The notes under the pieces were generated by a model. The model had not been told where the DNA came from. It searched no databases and was given only the letters and a program-made list of their open reading frames with translations. A program made the position numbers and the translations under genes. A stretch of DNA of 11,575 nt from an uncultured Alphaproteobacteria bacterium (GTDB lineage: Bacteria > Pseudomonadota > Alphaproteobacteria > Rs-D84), in NCBI GenBank assembly GCA_947589625.1, contig CANQCM010000021.1:1-11575 (forward strand). Direction: 5' to 3'. Below, piece after piece: positions 11,526 to 11,575 of this stretch (position 1 is the first letter of the stretch; each line of letters opens with the position of its first letter).

Positions 11526-11575
11526 TCGGGCATAGTTCAGTCGGTAGAACAACGGACTGTTAATCCGTATGTCGC
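11526..11575 (+). tRNA. tRNA-Asn (anticodon GTT), 3' part beyond the window
   Basis: Acceptor arm 5' side TCGGGCA (11526-11532), TA, D-stem GTTC / GAAC around AGTCGGTA, A, anticodon stem ACGGA / TCCGT with loop CTGTTAA (anticodon GTT at 11559-11561), variable ATGTC and the first bases of the T-stem. The gene is cut by the right edge. The island lies on its 5' side, so a tRNA 3'-end attachment site cannot be assessed here. Confidence 0.93.

Overview
The window looks like chromosome from a low-GC alphaproteobacterium, plausibly an uncultured host- or gut-associated lineage. This is inference. It rests on small repressors of a type common in alphaproteobacteria, dispersed TCATNCC..GGCTTGACC..GGANCCAG-type palindromes, a cysteine-rich secreted protein of a kind I associate with gut alphaproteobacteria, and rather AT-rich DNA with many GCGC words in the housekeeping genes.

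Left part (1-3967) is core genome. It holds the 5' end of priA (minus strand, running off the left edge), an APH/choline-kinase-like phosphotransferase, an unrecognised 155-residue protein with its own strong promoter, miaA (minus) and the type I glyceraldehyde-3-phosphate dehydrogenase gene. miaA and gap diverge from back-to-back promoters, and miaA may be nearly leaderless.

Middle part (3968-6572) holds two copies of a composite intergenic repeat built from shared hairpin modules. They surround a minus-strand gene for a secreted protein with 15 cysteines, whose 240-nt leader can fold into competing hairpins ending in an intrinsic terminator directly before the ribosome binding site. A membrane-anchored alpha/beta hydrolase (minus) follows.

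Right part (6573-11525) is an accessory island ending just before a tRNA-Asn gene that runs off the right edge. It carries four small stand-alone helix-turn-helix proteins resembling the DNA-binding half of C1/S24-type phage repressors, a GH108-type endolysin, and a type II restriction-modification pair: an m5C methyltransferase and an endonuclease split by a -1 frameshift at a T_TTT_TTC heptamer. No phage structural gene, integrase or holin is visible.

The most notable feature is a complete promoter-to-terminator RNA unit of about 225 nt (7701-7926) directly upstream of the methyltransferase. It has GNRA-capped hairpins, a tight three-way junction, two alternative partners for one segment, and a terminator sharing bases with the junction stem. 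No promoter space remains between this terminator and the methyltransferase, so the restriction-modification operon probably depends on readthrough: a candidate RNA switch controlling a restriction system. At least two other genes (the first and second repressor genes) have leaders that can hide their Shine-Dalgarno sequences, so RNA-level control is a theme of this region.
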